Shown: piece after piece, positions 1-6,015 of the stretch
Layout: the number at the start of each line of letters is the position of its first letter
How positions within the stretch are numbered: the stretch's first letter is position 1
From: Chlamydiia bacterium
GTDB taxonomy: Bacteria > Chlamydiota > Chlamydiia > Chlamydiales > JAAZZY01
Assembly (NCBI GenBank): GCA_014239035.1
Contig: JAAZZY010000064.1
Coordinates: 1 to 9,627, forward strand
Length of the DNA stretch: 9,627 nucleotides
Reading direction: 5' to 3'
Position numbers and translations under genes: made by a program
Notes under the pieces: generated by a model
What the model saw: the letters and a program-made list of their open reading frames with translations, nothing else
The model's database searches: none
Told to the model about the DNA's origin: nothing

Positions 1-2
1 TA

Positions 3-17
3 TTGATTTAAAATCAA
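3..17. repeat. perfect 15-base inverted repeat upstream of the AdoMet decarboxylase gene
   Basis: TTGATTT-A-AAATCAA is an exact palindrome with 7-base arms around one base, about 45 bases before the GTG start of the following gene. It could be an operator, part of a terminator of an unseen upstream gene (no T-run follows), or chance in AT-rich DNA. No convincing -35/-10 pair is visible in the 62 bases before the gene. Confidence 0.3.
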
Positions 18-50
18 AGACCTAAGAAAATCCTTTGCTAAAAATAGTTC

Positions 51-56
51 AGAAGG
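51..56 (+). promoter_or_regulatory. ribosome binding site fixing the GTG start of the AdoMet decarboxylase-like gene
   Basis: AGAAGG lies 6 bases before GTG at 63. No other good start with a Shine-Dalgarno exists until Met36, which lies inside the conserved domain. This site therefore supports the N-terminal hydrophobic segment as really translated. Confidence 0.6.
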
Positions 57-62
57 CTACCT

Positions 63-524
63 GTGAAGTACTTTTTAGCGTTACTAGTTATCAGTTTAAA
101 TTTCAGTTTTTTTCTTCAAGCAGAAGATAATTATGAGTTTATAGGAAGGCACCTTGTTATTTCCTATATGGATTGTGATCACAAAGCTATTTTTGATGAA
201 GAAACCTTAAAAGAAAAAATGAAAGAGGCAGCTCTTGCATCAGGAGTGACCATTTTAACATCATCACATCACCATTTTGAACCGAATGGTGTCACACAAG
301 TGCTTTTATTATCTGAGAGCCACGCATCTGTTCACTCTTACCCAGAATGTCATTCCTGTTTTGTAGACCTTTTTACTTGTGGAACAACTTTTGCAATGGA
401 TAAGTTTGATCAAGTGATGAGTGAGTATCTACAGCCCGGAAAAACTTCCCATAGACTTCTTCATCGACAAGAAGACTGTAGAGATCTCTCTTTTGTGCCC
501 TTAGTGCAGGCAACTACGCCCTAG
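63..524 (+). CDS. speD: S-adenosylmethionine decarboxylase-like proenzyme with an N-terminal signal peptide
   Basis: This is a 153-residue protein of the short prokaryotic AdoMet decarboxylase family (SpeD/SpeH class 1b). These enzymes self-cleave to form a pyruvoyl group and decarboxylate AdoMet for spermidine synthesis. The family core is complete: GRHLVISYMDCD near residues 28-39, HHHFEPNGVTQVLLLSES at 69-86 and HSYPE at 91-95. The expected processing bond is Glu85-Ser86. His91 and Cys106 lie +5 and +20 from that serine, the spacing of the Thermotoga maritima enzyme (Ser63, His68, Cys83). The odd part is residues 1-20, a Lys followed by a hydrophobic run ending FFLQA before EDN, which reads as a signal peptide; the remaining 133 residues match a normal full-length enzyme. 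The start is GTG with AGAAGG 6 bases upstream. No spermidine synthase is adjacent. Its 3' end overlaps convergent xerC by 11 bases. The family is clear; export and activity are inferred. Confidence 0.88.
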   Translation: MKYFLALLVISLNFSFFLQAEDNYEFIGRHLVISYMDCDHKAIFDEETLKEKMKEAALASGVTILTSSHHHFEPNGVTQVLLLSESHASVHSYPECHSCFVDLFTCGTTFAMDKFDQVMSEYLQPGKTSHRLLHRQEDCRDLSFVPLVQATTP

Positions 525-1473
525 GATGTGTTTTGTCATACACATCTTTTTTAAGTTTGGTAGACACATGCGTGTAAATAGATGTTGTTGAAAGTGAACT
601 ATGGCCAAGCAGCACTTGTATTGTTTTAAGGTCCATCCCATTTTCTAACCAATGAGTGGCAATAGTATGCCTGATGGTGTGAGGCGTTACTTCACTTGGA
701 AGTCCGCTCATCAGGTGATATTTCATGAACTTGCGGTCTACTGAGCGTGTGGTAATGCGGTTGCCCCATTTATTTAAAAAGATCGCTTTTTCATCGACCT
801 CTTTTAAGTGCTCTTTGCTATTTTCGCATCTTTTGGGGTGCCCTAAATAATTTTGAATCCAATCGGCAGCATTTTTAGTAATAGGAACAAGTCTTTCTTT
901 TTTGCGCTTTCCTTTTAGAAGTACTGAATAATTTTCAAAGTCAAAAGCTGAGCGGTCTAGTGAAACCAATTCACTTACGCGAAGACCAGAGCTATATAAA
1001 AGCTCCATAATAGCTCTATCACGAAAACCTAGGTAGGATGAAGTGTCTGGCTGGTCTAGAAGATTGCGAACTTGCTCATAGCTTAGAGACTGAGGCAATT
1101 TTTTTTCCAATTTAGGAGATTCAATATCTTCCATAGGATTTATATTTATAATGTTTTGCTTCATTAAAAATTTGAAAAAAGAGCGCAGAGTTGAAATGCG
1201 CCTCATCTGTGTTCTTTTGCTCACAGTTGCATGGTGGGCTAGAAACTGACGGATCGTTCTGCGGTTAATCTCAATGACTGATATCTGGGGATCTAAAGTC
1301 AGATTGCGCTTGTCATAGGGAGCATCATAGCAAATTTTGGGACAAGGATCTTCATTTTCTAAAAAAGTTTTTAAAGCATTAAGATCAATCGAGTAATTTC
1401 TCAGAGTATGTACCGAGACATTTTGAAGGAGTCTGAGCTCTTCTAAAAATTGATAGGACGCTTTAATAAACAA
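514..1473 (-). CDS. xerC: tyrosine recombinase XerC (chromosome dimer resolution)
   Basis: This is a 319-residue site-specific recombinase of the Xer family, which resolves chromosome dimers at dif with a second Xer protein and FtsK. Residues 1-110 form the SAM-like core-binding domain (HTLRNYSIDLNALKTFL near 22-38). The catalytic domain carries all the expected residues: Arg165 in SSGLRVSELVSL, Lys188 in the beta-hairpin KGKRKKERLVPI, His265 and Arg268 in HTIRHTIATH, His291 in LLGHSSLSTTSIYTHV, and the nucleophile Tyr300. Length is slightly above the usual ~300 because of extra residues around 43-66. The start is TTG at 1473; an AAGGA lies about 11 bases upstream, which is a long spacing. 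The XerC rather than XerD call rests on the neighbouring ABC-F gene, as I recall for C. trachomatis CT347-CT348. No integrase context or att sites are seen, so this is a housekeeping Xer and not a phage integrase. Confidence 0.9.
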   Translation of the reverse strand: MFIKASYQFLEELRLLQNVSVHTLRNYSIDLNALKTFLENEDPCPKICYDAPYDKRNLTLDPQISVIEINRRTIRQFLAHHATVSKRTQMRRISTLRSFFKFLMKQNIININPMEDIESPKLEKKLPQSLSYEQVRNLLDQPDTSSYLGFRDRAIMELLYSSGLRVSELVSLDRSAFDFENYSVLLKGKRKKERLVPITKNAADWIQNYLGHPKRCENSKEHLKEVDEKAIFLNKWGNRITTRSVDRKFMKYHLMSGLPSEVTPHTIRHTIATHWLENGMDLKTIQVLLGHSSLSTTSIYTHVSTKLKKDVYDKTHPRA

Positions 1474-1487
1474 AAGGTGATTTTTCC

Positions 1488-1516
1488 TTAACTTTCTGGT
1501 TTTTTCATGGTATTAT
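1488..1516 (+). promoter_or_regulatory. putative sigma70-type promoter for the ABC-F gene
   Basis: TTAACT (1488-1493) and TATTAT (1511-1516) are separated by 17 bases. The -35 matches TTGACA at 4 of 6 positions and the -10 matches TATAAT at 5 of 6. Transcription would begin near 1523, giving a short leader with AAGAGG (1535-1540) 6 bases before the ATG. Read by eye, not scored. Confidence 0.5.
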
Positions 1517-1517
1517 A
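1512..1517 (-). promoter_or_regulatory. putative -10 element for xerC, overlapping the divergent -10
   Basis: Read on the minus strand, bases 1517-1512 are a perfect TATAAT inside GATATAATACC, about 40 bases before the xerC TTG. No good -35 is visible 16-18 bases upstream. The element overlaps the TATTAT used as -10 on the other strand, so the two transcripts would compete for the same melted region. Confidence 0.4.
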
Positions 1518-1546
1518 TCTTCACCAATTGATTAAAGAGGAATTTT

Positions 1547-3133
1547 ATGATTGTCTTAGACTCTGTTACCATGGGTTATGGTAGCCGCACGCTATTTGAG
1601 AATGTCAACTGCACTTTTAATGAAGGAAATCGATATGGATTAACAGGTCCAAATGGGGCGGGCAAATCTACGCTTTTAAAAATTATTATGGGTCAGCTGG
1701 ATCCTACACAAGGATTCATAAAGCTTCCTAAAAAAGTAGGTTTTCTAAGGCAAGATATTGAAGGCTTTAAAGAGTTTAAAGTTATTGATGTTGTTATCAT
1801 GGGAAACATTCGCCTTTTTGAAGTTTTTCAAGAAAGAGATAAGCTCTATGACGAGGAGATGACTGATGAAATTGGCATGAAACTTGGTGAACTTGAAGAA
1901 GTTGTTGCCGAAGAAAATGGCTATATGGCCGAGAGTGATGCTGAGCAGTTGCTTGTTGGAATGGGAATTGAAGTAGAGTTTCACCAAAAGCTGATGAGTG
2001 AAGTCCCAACGGGGCTTCAGTTTAGGGTTCTACTCTGTCAGGCTCTTTTTGGAGACCCTCAGGCTCTTATCTTAGATGAGCCGACCAACCACTTAGATAT
2101 GCAATCTATTCGCTGGCTAGAACGCTTCCTGTTGGACTACAAAGGAGCTATGATTGTTGTCAGTCACGATAGACACTTTTTAAATGCTGTAACAACACAC
2201 ATTGCTGATATTGACTTTGAGACAGTGATTATCTATCCAGGTAACTACGATGATATGGTGATGGCAAAACTTGCAGTGCAAAAAAGAGCTGAACTCGATG
2301 CTAAATCTAAAGAAAAGAAGATAGCAAAATTGCAAGAATTTGTATCCAAGTTTGGAGCAGGAACGCGTGCATCTCAAGTTCAATCTCGAAAAAAAGAAAT
2401 GCAGCGCCTCCAGCCGCAAGATCTTAAACAAACAAATATTCAAAGGCCATATGTTGCATTCTCTTCAACAGAGCAGCAACCCGGGCGCATTGTCTTAAAA
2501 ATCGAAGGCATCTCAAAAAGCTATGTGGAAGGTGAAGTTATCATTTCTCCATTTAGCTTAGAAGTTCACCGAGGAGATAAAATTGCACTTATTGGTAACA
2601 ATGGAAGAGGAAAGACAACTCTTTTAAAGTTGATCGCAAAAGAGCTTGAGCCAGATTCTGGTGATGTGGAGCTAGGTCATTTAGTTAAACTTGCTTATTT
2701 TCCTCAAAACCATGCAGACCTTGTCGATAAAAGTGAAAAAGTGCCTGTGTTTGATTGGCTGCGCTCCAGAAAAGAAGGAGTGTATGATCAAGATATTCGA
2801 GGGGCACTTGGGCGCATGCTCTTTCCAGGAGATGATGCCTTTAAAGATGTAACAGCTCTCTCTGGTGGAGAGACCGCACGCTTAATCTTAGCAGGCATGA
2901 TGCTTCAAGAGCATAATGTAATTGCTTTAGATGAACCTAACAACCACTTAGATCTAGAGGCTGTCTCAGCTCTCGCTGATGGATTAAAAAAATATAAAGG
3001 CACAGCTATTGTGGCAAGCCATGACCAAGACCTCATCGAGCAATTTGCAGAGAAGATCATTGCCTTTGAAGATGATGGCGTTCAAATCTATGATGGGAAT
3101 CTCAATGAGTACTTTAGCGCTAAATCAAAATAA
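1547..3133 (+). CDS. ybiT: ABC-F family ATPase, YbiT type
   Basis: This 528-residue protein has two tandem ABC ATPase domains and no membrane segments, the layout of ABC-F proteins that bind the ribosomal E site and modulate translation. The opening residues and VIDVVIMG, LFEVFQERDKLY and SHDRHFLN match my memory of E. coli YbiT (about 530 residues). Domain 1 has Walker A GPNGAGKST (34-42), Walker B ALILDEPTNHLD (173-184) and His207 in SHD. Its signature region reads VPTGLQFRVLL instead of LSGGQ, a degeneracy I also recall in YbiT. The charged inter-domain linker runs from about 240 to 300. Domain 2 has Walker A GNNGRGKTT (350-358), signature LSGGE (438-442) and Walker B VIALDEPNNHLD (458-469), where the usual Thr is Asn465. 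AAGAGG sits 6 bases before the ATG. It probably heads a transcript with the next two genes. Antibiotic resistance is not implied. Confidence 0.92.
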   Translation: MIVLDSVTMGYGSRTLFENVNCTFNEGNRYGLTGPNGAGKSTLLKIIMGQLDPTQGFIKLPKKVGFLRQDIEGFKEFKVIDVVIMGNIRLFEVFQERDKLYDEEMTDEIGMKLGELEEVVAEENGYMAESDAEQLLVGMGIEVEFHQKLMSEVPTGLQFRVLLCQALFGDPQALILDEPTNHLDMQSIRWLERFLLDYKGAMIVVSHDRHFLNAVTTHIADIDFETVIIYPGNYDDMVMAKLAVQKRAELDAKSKEKKIAKLQEFVSKFGAGTRASQVQSRKKEMQRLQPQDLKQTNIQRPYVAFSSTEQQPGRIVLKIEGISKSYVEGEVIISPFSLEVHRGDKIALIGNNGRGKTTLLKLIAKELEPDSGDVELGHLVKLAYFPQNHADLVDKSEKVPVFDWLRSRKEGVYDQDIRGALGRMLFPGDDAFKDVTALSGGETARLILAGMMLQEHNVIALDEPNNHLDLEAVSALADGLKKYKGTAIVASHDQDLIEQFAEKIIAFEDDGVQIYDGNLNEYFSAKSK

Positions 3134-3137
3134 GACA

Positions 3138-3881
3138 ATGTTTACTCAAAAGAAATTCAATACGCTTTCAAAACAGGCTCAGCATAAGAAAATTGCTGAG
3201 CTCCTAAAAGAGCTTTATTTTGAATTTGATGATGAGCTTTTTTTATCTATTCAGATCCTTGAATCCTACATGGGCCTTTGCTGGAGCATTAATGGTGATT
3301 TAGAATCTTTATCTAACAGCTTCCACAAACATCAAACTCAAACAGGCATTGGAATATCAGAGCATTCCCTGCTTATCAAAGATCAAGATTTCAAAATGCC
3401 ATCAAAAGAGTGGCTTAATGTTGTTATTTATCTCGATCATTTGCGCTCAGCCCATAATATTGGAAATATTGTCCGTACAACAGAGGCCTTTAGACTTGGA
3501 AAACTTTGTTTTTCAGACGGCATGGCAGATCTATCTCACCCAAATGTTTGTAAAACATCGATGGGGTCACATAAATGTGTTGAGCAAATCCATTCACCAA
3601 TTGAAGATTTAAAAGGTCCACTCATTGTCATAGAAACCCATCAAAATGCTATTCCTCTTGAAGAGTTTACATTTCCTAAATCTTTCACCTTAGTACTCGG
3701 TAATGAAGAATATGGGGTCTCTCACTCTCTTTTAGAAAAAGCTGATCACATCATAGAGGTTCCTCTATGCGGACAGAAAAATTCACTTAATGTTGCAGCG
3801 TGTTTTAGTATACTAGCGTGGAAGATCGATCAGGATTTAAGAAATTCTAATGAAAAAATAGCCTTTTTGACGTATGAGTAG
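3138..3881 (+). CDS. SpoU/TrmH-family RNA 2'-O-methyltransferase
   Basis: This 247-residue SPOUT-class enzyme should transfer a methyl group from AdoMet to a ribose 2'-OH in tRNA or rRNA. The three SpoU motifs are present in order: motif 1 VVIYLDHLRSAHNIGNIVRT (95-114, Asn107, Asn110, Arg113), motif 2 LVLGNEEYGV (185-194, Glu190), and motif 3 VPLCGQKNSLNVAA (208-221, Ser216-Leu-Asn), which form the trefoil-knot AdoMet site. Residues 1-90 are a less conserved, mostly helical N-terminal part that may bind substrate RNA. The ATG lies 4 bases after the ABC-F stop and has no clear Shine-Dalgarno, so translation is probably coupled to the gene before it. The reading frame extends back to 3009, but that part lies inside the ABC-F gene and has no family similarity. 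The sequence does not tell whether the target is tRNA Gm18 or a 23S position. Confidence 0.85.
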   Translation: MFTQKKFNTLSKQAQHKKIAELLKELYFEFDDELFLSIQILESYMGLCWSINGDLESLSNSFHKHQTQTGIGISEHSLLIKDQDFKMPSKEWLNVVIYLDHLRSAHNIGNIVRTTEAFRLGKLCFSDGMADLSHPNVCKTSMGSHKCVEQIHSPIEDLKGPLIVIETHQNAIPLEEFTFPKSFTLVLGNEEYGVSHSLLEKADHIIEVPLCGQKNSLNVAACFSILAWKIDQDLRNSNEKIAFLTYE

Positions 3882-3907
3882 TTTTCTGGAAATAATCGGC
3901 AGATGTT

Positions 3908-5656
3908 GTGGCGCCATTTATTATCATTGCAATTGTTCTCTTAGGTCTTGTCTTACTGATTTCTAATAAGCTTCGATATGACATCATTGCTCTTTTGCTG
4001 CTCGCAATAGGTCTTATCTGCGGTGTGATTCCCTTTGATCAAGCATACGTTGGTTTTATGAATCCTGCTGTGACAAGTGTAGCTTGTATCATGGTGATTA
4101 CTAGGGCCCTTATTCACTCTAATATCCTCTATCTTTTTACTCATAAAATATCGCACTTAATGAAATCCCAAACAGGACATATTGCTGTTTTAGTTGGCCT
4201 CACAACTATTTTCTCGATGTTTATGAATAACGTGGGAGCGCTAAGTTTGGTTCTGCCCATAGCTGTTAAAACAGCTGATGAGATGAACCATCCGCGCTCT
4301 TCTATTTTAATGCCGATGGCCTTTGGGGCTGGACTTGGCGGGCTCTGCACATCTTTTGGCACACCGCCAAACCTGATCATCTCAAGCTTTAGAGAAGAGG
4401 CTCTAGGAGCGCCTTTTAGCGTCTTAAATTTCACACCTGTTGGACTCTCTGTAACTATTGTAGGAGTGTTATTTTTAGTGTTTATAGGATGGCGCTTAGT
4501 GCATAAAAAAAATGCCCAAAGTAAATCTAAAGATGAAAATAATCGTTACATCTGTGAGGTGGTTTTGCAGAAGAATTCACCGCTCATCTCTCAGACGCTT
4601 TCGAGTGTAAATGAGGGCGAAAATTTTCCTTTTAAAGTCTTTAACGTCTTTAAAAGAGGGGAGGTTTGCAGTGATAAAGATCAAAAATTTCAAGAGCACG
4701 ATCGACTCATGATAGAGATGCAGATCAAAGATCTAGAGGTGCTTGTTCACAAATATAAAGTAGAGTTTAGGCTCCTTACCCAACCGGAGCATAAAGAATA
4801 TCATTTTGTGGAGGCTGTTGTAACCAAAAGCTCTCGATTAATTGGCAGGAAACTCAAAGACCTTAACTTATCTGGAAGGTTTGATTTTAATGTGATTGGA
4901 GTTCGTAAAACAGAAAAAGATTCTGAGCATCTACTTGAAAAAAAATCGTTAACAGCTGGTGATGCTGTTTTAATTGCCACCAAACAAGATAAACTTAACC
5001 GCCACACTCAATACCTTGGATTGCTAACTGTCAACTGGTTAGATCCTATAAAAGAGATAGGTTTTAAAAACTTTTTACCACTTATCTTTTTCATTTTTAC
5101 AGTTGCTCTCAACATCTTAAAAATTATTCCACTTCCTGTAGCTTTAGGGTTTACCGTAATTTTAATCATTTTAACAGACTTACTCCCGCTAAGGCTTTTA
5201 TATGAAAGCGTTAATTGGCCTATAATTATTCTACTTGCTGCGATGATTCCTATTGCGCAAAGTTTTCAGGCAACAGGAGGGGCAGAACTTATCTCAAATC
5301 TCTTTGTGAATACATTTTGCAACTGCCATCCAGTAGTCTTATTAGGTTTGATGATGCTGATGACGATATTTTTATCGGATTTGATTAATAATACCGCAAC
5401 AGCTTTGATTATGGCGCCAATTGCCATTGATGTGGCAAGGAGCGCCAATTTAAGTATCGATACTTTTTTGATGGCTATAGCTGTCGGTGCATCCTGCTCT
5501 TTTGCAACGCCAATTGGTCATCAAAATAATGTGATCATCTATAATATTGGAAAGTATAAGTTTTCTGATTACTTGAAGCTGGGAATTCCGTTGGAGGCCG
5601 TTGTCTTTATAGTCGCACTTATTTCACTATTATACTTCTGGCCAATCTACGGGTAA
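3908..5656 (+). CDS. SLC13/YfbS-like membrane transporter with central RCK_C-type domains
   Basis: This 582-residue inner-membrane protein is of the ion-transporter superfamily (SLC13/DASS, closest in layout to E. coli YfbS). Two membrane halves, about residues 1-197 and 385-580, are split by a soluble stretch. Each half carries the paired signature motifs: MNNVGALSLVLPIA (106-119) with FGTPPNLI (150-157) in the first, INNTATALIMAPIA (493-506) with FATPIGHQNN (532-541) in the second. Asn107/Asn108 and Asn494/Asn495 mark the re-entrant loops where substrate and Na+ are expected. Residues ~205-375 look like two TrkA-C/RCK_C-type domains (the second with SSRLIGRKLKDLNL and AGDAVLIAT), usually ligand-binding regulators. 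It starts with GTG 26 bases after the methyltransferase stop; no strong ribosome site is visible. The substrate cannot be read from the sequence: dicarboxylate, sulfate or another anion are possible. The stop nearly touches rnpB on the other strand. Confidence 0.85.
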   Translation: MAPFIIIAIVLLGLVLLISNKLRYDIIALLLLAIGLICGVIPFDQAYVGFMNPAVTSVACIMVITRALIHSNILYLFTHKISHLMKSQTGHIAVLVGLTTIFSMFMNNVGALSLVLPIAVKTADEMNHPRSSILMPMAFGAGLGGLCTSFGTPPNLIISSFREEALGAPFSVLNFTPVGLSVTIVGVLFLVFIGWRLVHKKNAQSKSKDENNRYICEVVLQKNSPLISQTLSSVNEGENFPFKVFNVFKRGEVCSDKDQKFQEHDRLMIEMQIKDLEVLVHKYKVEFRLLTQPEHKEYHFVEAVVTKSSRLIGRKLKDLNLSGRFDFNVIGVRKTEKDSEHLLEKKSLTAGDAVLIATKQDKLNRHTQYLGLLTVNWLDPIKEIGFKNFLPLIFFIFTVALNILKIIPLPVALGFTVILIILTDLLPLRLLYESVNWPIIILLAAMIPIAQSFQATGGAELISNLFVNTFCNCHPVVLLGLMMLMTIFLSDLINNTATALIMAPIAIDVARSANLSIDTFLMAIAVGASCSFATPIGHQNNVIIYNIGKYKFSDYLKLGIPLEAVVFIVALISLLYFWPIYG

Positions 5657-5710
5657 AAAACGAAGGGAAGACGATAAGCCGGATTTTGTCGTGAGCAATC
5701 ATTTATCTAG

Positions 5711-5730
5711 GAAAACTGTCACCAGTTTTC
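5711..5730 (-). other. P18-like hairpin with GUGA tetraloop inside rnpB
   Basis: On the RNA strand, eight base pairs (GAAAACTG with CAGTTTTC) enclose GUGA. Position after GCTTGAG and before the 3' conserved block fits P18, whose GNRA loop docks into P8 in type A RNase P. Confidence 0.75.
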
Positions 5731-5803
5731 TCAAGCGAATTCCCCCACTCCCGCGGACCACGGTTAAGAGTAGAGTTCTTGCTTCGGATAGGGTTTACAG
5801 CAC

Positions 5804-5819
5804 CTTAAGTCACCTTAAG
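5804..5819 (-). repeat. 10-bp tandem repeat in rnpB that folds into a GUGA-capped hairpin
   Basis: Bases 5801-5820 are two exact copies of CACCTTAAGT. Because CTTAAG is self-complementary, the RNA strand forms CUUAAG-GUGA-CUUAAG, six pairs with a GNRA loop, in the region where P12 stands in other type A RNAs. Confidence 0.65.
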
Positions 5820-6015
5820 TATGGCTCACTCACAAAGCGAGCATTTTCATCCTGTTGCCTCAAAAGAGACACGGTCTATTTTCTGTTGCACTTTCCGTAG
5901 CCTTACGGCCCCCAGCATTTCACTGGTATCCTTGTCCTATGAAGTCCGGACTTTCCTCTCCTGCCAAATACCCTCAGGCGGCAGCGATTGCTTGTCTTCC
6001 CTCAAAAAAAAATAT

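Larger units (their letters stand above)
5663..6003 (-). ncRNA. rnpB: RNase P RNA (type A-like)
   Basis: This is the catalytic RNA of RNase P, which removes 5' leaders from pre-tRNAs with the protein RnpA. On the minus strand the 5' conserved block GAGGAAAGTCCGGACTTCAT (5959-5940) and the 3' block ACAAAATCCGGCTTATCG (5689-5672) are unmistakable. Helix P1 pairs GGGAAGAC (6001-5994) with GTCTTCCC (5672-5665). P4 pairs AAG(U)CCGGA with UCCGGCUU, keeping the bulged U and showing a compensatory A-U for the G-C I recall in E. coli. AGTGCAACAG follows P8/P9. The P18 hairpin GAAAACTG-GTGA-CAGTTTTC (5730-5711) has a GNRA loop. Length is about 340 nt against 377 in E. coli. The gene lies 12 bases after cdsZ and about 6 bases from the convergent transporter stop. 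It may be processed from a cdsZ transcript, as no good promoter precedes it. Ends are good to a few bases. Confidence 0.95.

Noticed and set aside
514..1473. Phage or island integrase
   Set aside because: No tRNA, att repeat or phage genes are nearby; the sequence and ABC-F neighbour fit chromosomal XerC.
1547..3133. ABC-F antibiotic resistance gene
   Set aside because: The sequence resembles the housekeeping YbiT group, with no sign of the resistance-type subfamilies.
3009..3137. Upstream extension of the methyltransferase frame
   Set aside because: It lies inside the ABC-F coding region and lacks family similarity; the ATG at 3138 gives a normal-length protein.
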